Assembly: GCA_002293155.1 (NCBI GenBank)
Contig: DBCQ01000032.1
Location: 51,820 to 71,864, forward strand
Direction of reading: 5' to 3'
From: Burkholderiales bacterium UBA954
GTDB lineage: Bacteria; Pseudomonadota; Gammaproteobacteria; Burkholderiales; Burkholderiaceae_A
DNA length: 20,045 nt
Of this stretch, positions 15,718 to 20,045 are shown one piece after another (position 1 is the stretch's first letter; the number at the start of each line of letters is the position of its first letter). The notes beneath the pieces were generated by a model. It searched no databases. It saw nothing but the letters and a program-made list of their open reading frames with translations, and was not told the origin of the DNA. The translations under genes were made by a program, and so were the position numbers.

Positions 15718-17592
15718 TTGATTCCACAGCAATTTATTGATGAATTAATTCGACGCGTCGATGTTGTTGAGGTAGTTGGTCAATATGTGCCCCTTAAACG
15801 TTCAGGGGCAAATTATTCGGGGCTCTGCCCGTTTCACACAGAAAAATCCCCATCATTTTCGGTAAGCCCATCGAAACAGTTTTATCACTGCTTCGGGTGT
15901 GGGGCGCACGGTACTGCGCTTGGTTTTTTAATCGAACACCTAGGCCTTCCGTTTCCCCAGGCGGTTGAAGATCTTGCACGGCGGGTTGGCCTAGAGGTTC
16001 CCAAACAAGCGCCGGAGATTAATCCCGAGGCGAAGAAAAAAGAAACCGACTACCGGGCACGGCTGCGTGATTTGCTCTTAGACGCGGCCAGGTTTTATCA
16101 ACGCCGTCTTAAGGACTCTCCTCAGGCGGTCTCTTACCTCAAACAGCGCGGTCTGTCGGGTGAGATTGCTGCGAAGTATCACCTTGGCTACGCCCCTGAG
16201 GGTTGGCAGCCACTGCAATCTGTATTTGCGGATTACACGAATCAAGATCTTATTGAAGCAGGCCTGGTCATTGAGGGCGATTCTGGGAAACGGTATGACC
16301 GTTTCCGAGACCGCATCATGTTCCCGATATTGAGTGGCCGCGGTGAGGTGCTGGGCTTTGGTGCAAGAACCATTGCGGATGCCGAGCCGAAGTATCTGAA
16401 TTCCCCGGAGACCCCGGTGTTCTCGAAAGGATATGAGCTCTATGGTGGTTTCGAGGCTCGGCCACTGATTCGTTCGGCGGGTCAGGTCTGGGTGGTTGAG
16501 GGGTATATGGATGTAGTGGCCTTAGCGCAACATGGCCTTGGCCACGTGGTGGCGACTCTTGGAACGGCAACCACACCGCAACATGTCCAGCAATTGCTGC
16601 GATTAAGTGATCACATTGTCTTCATGTTTGATGGCGATACGGCGGGGCGTCGAGCGGCTGCGCGCGCGCTCGAGACCTCACTGCCTTTCGCATCGGAGAA
16701 AAACCGAATTGATTTTGTGTTTTTACCCCAAGACCATGACCCTGACAGTTTTGTTCGGGAGTTTGGGCAAGACGCTCTAACGCAGCGCGCGAACGAGGCC
16801 AAGCCTCTCTCCGCCTTACTAATTGAAATGGCGTGTGAAGGCCAAGACCTCGGGTATGCAGAGGGCCGTGCGGCTGCGGGCAGTCAGGCGCAGCGGCTTT
16901 TAAAACTCATGTCTGCTAACGGATTGCGCTCGCAGATTCTGCGAGAGGCCGCCCGTCGACTCGATATGCATGAGGCGAGCTTACTGGCGGCCATCAACGC
17001 TGGACCCGTCGCCCGAGAAGCGAGCAGCATTGCGCAGTCCAAGCCCGATGGCGCGGCAGGCAATGTCTCAACCAAAAGGAATGGGTACAAGAACTATTCG
17101 GCACCAGCACCGATTAGGCTGCCCCGTCCGGTGATCCGGCCTCTGGCAGAGCGGGCCTTACAGATTCTGGTGCGTCAGCCGGATTGGGTGATTGATCTTG
17201 ATCCCGATTTTTTTGAGTATCTTGAGCAGTCTCAGGCCGATTTACTCCAGTGGATCCAAGAGAAGACCGCGGGTAAGCCGGGGGCAACTTTTGCGTTGCT
17301 CCATGAGGCGGCCCTCGCTGAGGGACGGGAGCGGGGTTCGGACGTTATCAAACTCTTCCTAAGGCTCGCCAAGCCAGACCCCGCGTTGGATGATCTGATG
17401 GAGGCCCAACCCGAGACCCTTAAGAAAGAACTTTATCTGGCCGTTAGGCGTCTGAAGGTGAGGGCGCTCGAAGAGGAGGCTGCCCGACTTGCTGTCCGAG
17501 TCTCCAGCGACCCTGGGGCCCTTTCAACGTTGCAAGACGTCCGTTTGAAGATTCAGCAGCTAAAACTCGACCCCGAAACCCCGAGTAACTAA
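15718..17592 (+). CDS. dnaG: DNA primase
   Basis: DnaG makes the RNA primers for chromosome replication with the DnaB helicase. The 624-residue protein has the N-terminal zinc ribbon C37, H40, C58, C61 (CPFHTEKSPSF…HCFGCG). The polymerase core includes SPETPVFSKGYELYGG, and the TOPRIM domain has E261 (VVEGYMDVVAL) and D305/D307 (FMFDGDTAGRRAA). A helical C-terminal region (about 475-624) would bind DnaB. The start is TTG at 15718: the next codons give IPQQFIDEL, exactly the family N-terminus (MIPQ…), and an in-frame TAG lies just six bases upstream, so no earlier start exists. No good ribosome site precedes it, so translation may be weak. It begins 22 bases after the yqeY-like gene. Confidence 0.97.
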   Translation: MIPQQFIDELIRRVDVVEVVGQYVPLKRSGANYSGLCPFHTEKSPSFSVSPSKQFYHCFGCGAHGTALGFLIEHLGLPFPQAVEDLARRVGLEVPKQAPEINPEAKKKETDYRARLRDLLLDAARFYQRRLKDSPQAVSYLKQRGLSGEIAAKYHLGYAPEGWQPLQSVFADYTNQDLIEAGLVIEGDSGKRYDRFRDRIMFPILSGRGEVLGFGARTIADAEPKYLNSPETPVFSKGYELYGGFEARPLIRSAGQVWVVEGYMDVVALAQHGLGHVVATLGTATTPQHVQQLLRLSDHIVFMFDGDTAGRRAAARALETSLPFASEKNRIDFVFLPQDHDPDSFVREFGQDALTQRANEAKPLSALLIEMACEGQDLGYAEGRAAAGSQAQRLLKLMSANGLRSQILREAARRLDMHEASLLAAINAGPVAREASSIAQSKPDGAAGNVSTKRNGYKNYSAPAPIRLPRPVIRPLAERALQILVRQPDWVIDLDPDFFEYLEQSQADLLQWIQEKTAGKPGATFALLHEAALAEGRERGSDVIKLFLRLAKPDPALDDLMEAQPETLKKELYLAVRRLKVRALEEEAARLAVRVSSDPGALSTLQDVRLKIQQLKLDPETPSN

Positions 17593-17614
17593 GCCCTAAT
17601 TTTCTTGTAAGGCA

Positions 17615-17643
17615 TTGATTTTTAATAGCTATTTTTGTATAAT
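17615..17643 (+). promoter_or_regulatory. Sigma-70 promoter upstream of rpoD
   Basis: TTGATT (17615-17620, four of six consensus bases) and a perfect TATAAT (17638-17643) are 17 bases apart in the 114-base gap after dnaG. Transcription would start near 17650, leaving a leader of about 57 bases before the GTG of rpoD. The sigma factor can therefore be made independently of the rpsU–dnaG transcript. Confidence 0.75.
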
Positions 17644-17665
17644 GGAAGGTTCCGCTTAGATTGAT

Positions 17666-17686
17666 GTGGGCAGCCCAATTGCCCGC
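17666..17686 (+). other. Hairpin in the rpoD leader
   Basis: Bases 17666-17672 (GTGGGCA) can pair with 17680-17686 (TGCCCGC) around a seven-base loop, with one G·U pair. It lies just upstream of the AAAGGA ribosome site at 17691-17696. It may shape translation of rpoD or protect the RNA 5' end; the evidence is only the inverted repeat and its position. Confidence 0.35.
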
Positions 17687-17706
17687 CACCAAAGGATTCG
17701 ATCCCC

Positions 17707-20045
17707 GTGACAAAGACTCAAAAATCAACCTCCAAAATCGCCGCCAAGCCGGTAACTAAGCCCTCTGTCAAATCAACGCCGAAGTCAGCAACCCAGACAA
17801 AGAAGGTCGTTGCGTCCAAGGCAGCGAAGGTCGTCAAGCCGTCCCCAGCGTCAAAGAAAGCTGTTGTGAAGACACCCGCCAAGAAGGCCACCGCCCCCGC
17901 TAAGCCCAAACCAGTAGCAAAGGCAATGACGAAAGCCTCCTCTAAGCCTGCATCAAAAATAAAGCAGGGGCCCAAGTCCCCTGTGAAACCCACAGCAAAG
18001 TCAGCAGTAAAGGCTGCCCCCAAGGGTACCAATGCCAAGAAAGCTTCCGGTAAAAAACTGCTCCCCAAAGCACTTGCCAAGAATTCCCCAAAGAACAAGC
18101 CCTCTGCTCAGCCGAAGGCATTGGCCAAGCAGCCCAAATCAAAAGCGTCGGTCAGAGTTTCGGATAAATCTAAAGGCAAGCCCGCTGTCAAAACGGCAAA
18201 GGAGCCAGCCCCGAAATCCCTAGCGAAGGCGCAGCCGAAAAAGGCCAACCCAAAGCAGCCCGAAGGTAAGAAGCCTGAGGTGAAAAAGTCCTTAGCGAAG
18301 GCTCCAGTTGAAAAAACCAAACCTATTGCCGAAAAAAAGATCGCCGAGCCAAAGCCAATCAAGCCAAAGGGCAAGCCTGGGCGGCCCGCGAAAAAATCGC
18401 CTGAACAACTCGAGGCAGAAGCGAGTGGCCTAGACGACACCGTAATGGATGACGACGCCGTCGACGCTGCGATGGAGCCCCCGCCGCCGCCGAAAAAAGG
18501 AAGCGCTCGTCGGGCGCGAGATCGGGTTCTCAAGGAGTTTCTTCCTGCCGGGGGTGCGGTCACCCCAGAGGAGTTGGAGGCCAGAAAAACAAAGCTCAAA
18601 ACCCTATTCAAGCTTGGCAAAGAGCGTGGCTATCTCACCTATGCAGAGATTAACGACCACCTGCCAGAAAATGTGGTTGAGGCTGAACAGATTGAATCAA
18701 TCGTATCGACCTTTAACGACATGGGTATTGCGATCTACGAGCAGGCCCCTGACACTGAGACCCTACTGCTCACCAGCAACGCGCCGGCAGCGGATGACGA
18801 TGATGCTGAAGAGCAGGCAGAGGCCGCGCTGCAGACCGTTGATTCCGAGTTCGGTCGCACAACTGATCCGGTTCGCATGTACATGCGCGAAATGGGCACC
18901 GTCGAGCTTCTGACCCGTGAGGGTGAAATCGTTATTGCCAAGAAGATTGAGGAAGGCCTTCGCGACATTGTGATGGCAATTTCAGCCTGCCCCGTAACGA
19001 TCGCAGAAGTCCTTGATTGCGCAACTAAAATCCGTGAAGGAACGATGCCCATCAACGACATGGTCGATGGCATTGTTGACCCGAACGCCCCAGAGGAAGA
19101 CCTCTTATCCTCGACCGAGGCAGAGTTCGCCGCTATTGAGGCCACCGAAGAGGTCGATGACGATGGCGCTGCGGCTGCGGCAGCCAATACAGCGCGGCTT
19201 GAAGAACGTAAGGTTGCAGCCCTAGAGAAATTTGAGGTGATTCAAAAAGCCTTCGACAAAATGCGTAAAGCGGTCGATGGGGATGGCTATAAATCGCCAG
19301 CATATGCAAAGGCGCAGCAGGCGATTAGTAACGAATTTATGAGCCTGCGCTTTACCGCCAAGATGGTCGAAAGGCTGGCCGATACACTGCGGGCTCAGGT
19401 CGAAGATGTTCGTAGGATTGAACGTAAGATTCGTTCAATCGCAGTTGATAAAGTTGGGCTAAGCCAAGAGTGGTTTATTAAAGAGTTTCCTGGCAATGAA
19501 ATCAATCTGGAACTCTTTGCGAAGAAGATCCCTTCGGCGGGCCCATCAACACCGCTACTTCAGCGTAATCTGCCTGCCCTGCAGGAGGAGCAGCAGAAAC
19601 TAATCGCGATGCAGACCAAGGTTGTGTTGCCCCTGGTAGATCTTCGGGATATTCATAAGCAGATGACGGCTGGTGAACGCAAGGCGCGCGCAGCCAAGAA
19701 AGAAATGACCGAGGCTAACCTGCGGCTCGTGATTTCAATTGCAAAGAAATATACAAACCGGGGCCTTCAGTTTCTCGACTTGATTCAGGAGGGCAATATT
19801 GGCCTCATGAAGGCAGTCGATAAGTTTGAATATCGCCGGGGTTATAAGTTTTCAACATACGCCACGTGGTGGATTCGTCAGGCGATTACGCGTTCAATTG
19901 CAGATCAGGCACGTACAATTCGAATTCCGGTTCATATGATTGAAACGATTAATAAGATGAATCGAATTTCTCGGCAGATCCTGCAGGAGACGGGCAAAGA
20001 GCCGGACCCTGCAACGCTGGCAATCAAAATGGAAATGCCGGAAGA
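17707..20045 (+). CDS. rpoD: RNA polymerase primary sigma factor RpoD (sigma-70) with long basic N-terminal extension, 3' end cut by window
   Basis: About 779 residues are visible. The start is GTG 17707: AAAGGA lies 10 bases upstream, the in-frame stop at 17662-17664 excludes anything longer, and no other start codon lies between. Residues 1 to ~268 are a lysine/alanine/proline-rich segment like histone H1, with an AT-hook-like GKPGRPAKK at 222-230, an acidic patch ([11 protein letters not shown]) and five prolines at 258-262. Region 1.1 then follows ([22 protein letters not shown], near 296-325). Region 1.2 is [22 protein letters not shown], and next comes a long acidic/alanine-rich non-conserved region. 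Regions 2.1-2.4 include [38 protein letters not shown] and the start of region 3 ([15 protein letters not shown]). It directs RNA polymerase to housekeeping promoters. Regions 3-4 lie partly or wholly outside the window. Shorter Lys/Ala-rich extensions are known in Burkholderiales RpoD (recalled). Confidence 0.95.
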   Translation, partial: MTKTQKSTSKIAAKPVTKPSVKSTPKSATQTKKVVASKAAKVVKPSPASKKAVVKTPAKKATAPAKPKPVAKAMTKASSKPASKIKQGPKSPVKPTAKSAVKAAPKGTNAKKASGKKLLPKALAKNSPKNKPSAQPKALAKQPKSKASVRVSDKSKGKPAVKTAKEPAPKSLAKAQPKKANPKQPEGKKPEVKKSLAKAPVEKTKPIAEKKIAEPKPIKPKGKPGRPAKKSPEQLEAEASGLDDTVMDDDAVDAAMEPPPPPKKGSARRARDRVLKEFLPAGGAVTPEELEARKTKLKTLFKLGKERGYLTYAEINDHLPENVVEAEQIESIVSTFNDMGIAIYEQAPDTETLLLTSNAPAADDDDAEEQAEAALQTVDSEFGRTTDPVRMYMREMGTVELLTREGEIVIAKKIEEGLRDIVMAISACPVTIAEVLDCATKIREGTMPINDMVDGIVDPNAPEEDLLSSTEAEFAAIEATEEVDDDGAAAAAANTARLEERKVAALEKFEVIQKAFDKMRKAVDGDGYKSPAYAKAQQAISNEFMSLRFTAKMVERLADTLRAQVEDVRRIERKIRSIAVDKVGLSQEWFIKEFPGNEINLELFAKKIPSAGPSTPLLQRNLPALQEEQQKLIAMQTKVVLPLVDLRDIHKQMTAGERKARAAKKEMTEANLRLVISIAKKYTNRGLQFLDLIQEGNIGLMKAVDKFEYRRGYKFSTYATWWIRQAITRSIADQARTIRIPVHMIETINKMNRISRQILQETGKEPDPATLAIKMEMPE
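18370..18396 (+). other. AT-hook-like motif within the RpoD extension
   Basis: Codons 222-230 of rpoD read GKPGRPAKK. The GRP core flanked by lysines is the central feature of AT-hooks, which lie in the minor groove of AT-rich DNA. It is the only such motif I see in the extension, and one hook alone binds weakly, so DNA binding is inferred. Confidence 0.5.

Noticed and set aside
17664..17759. 31-codon frame starting [11 protein letters not shown] in the rpoD leader
   Set aside because: As a gene: no ribosome site and no recognised family. Kept only as a possible leader frame in the findings.
17718..18620. Two minus-strand frames (126 and 170 codons) opposite the rpoD extension
   Set aside because: Their Phe/Ala/Gly-rich composition is just the complement of the lysine/alanine/proline codons; no start signals or family match.
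1..20045. Search for CRISPR arrays, tRNA or rRNA genes, insertion sequences, integrase-flanked islands and phage genes
   Set aside because: None seen; the only recombinase is the housekeeping XerD, and nearly all bases are in core genes.

Overview
The window is a densely packed piece of a bacterial chromosome. It most likely comes from a betaproteobacterium of the Burkholderiales type. I infer this from the gene sets and their order (hda–HAD phosphatase–pcnB–folK–deoxynucleoside kinase next to purM; tsaE–amiC–mutL–miaA; rpsU–yqeY–dnaG–rpoD). Two further signs are a MutL carrying the endonuclease motif and a sigma-70 factor with a lysine/alanine-rich N-terminal extension. No database search was possible, so genus and species are not named. 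No stretch over 300 bases lacks a gene; the longest gap is about 143 bases (14859-15001).

Layout. (1) 1-3993, minus strand: one tight operon running leftwards, hda, a HAD-IB phosphatase, pcnB, folK and a deoxynucleoside kinase cut by the left edge. (2) 4060-5575, plus strand: purM and then a PIN_3-type ribonuclease-like gene that overlaps the purM stop codon. (3) 5569-10088, minus strand: a single reading frame that joins TsaE to the amidase AmiC, then mutL, then miaA, whose start codon overlaps the mutL stop. (4) 10099-11238, plus: queG. (5) 11272-12183, minus: an AEC-family permease whose start codon shares bases with that of divergent xerD. (6) 12182-13783, plus: xerD and plsY. (7) 13797-14858, minus: tsaD. 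(8) 14931-20045, plus: a good sigma-70 promoter, then rpsU, a GatB/YqeY-domain gene, dnaG (TTG start), a second good promoter, and rpoD (GTG start), which runs off the right edge.

The genes are core housekeeping functions. tRNA modification recurs: miaA (i6A37), tsaE and tsaD (t6A37) and queG (queuosine) all act in the anticodon loop, at position 37 or, for queG, at wobble position 34. Replication and its control are represented by hda, dnaG, mutL and xerD. RNA metabolism and expression are represented by pcnB and rpoD. Envelope functions are amiC and plsY, and metabolism is purM and folK.

I see no mobile element, phage, CRISPR array, tRNA or rRNA gene. The items most worth a second look are the unbroken TsaE–AmiC frame with a twin-arginine signal in its middle, the roughly 270-residue histone-H1-like extension of RpoD with an AT-hook-like motif, the orphan PIN_3 gene, a G-quadruplex-type run directly upstream of the rpsU promoter, and two divergent gene pairs with almost no space between their start codons.
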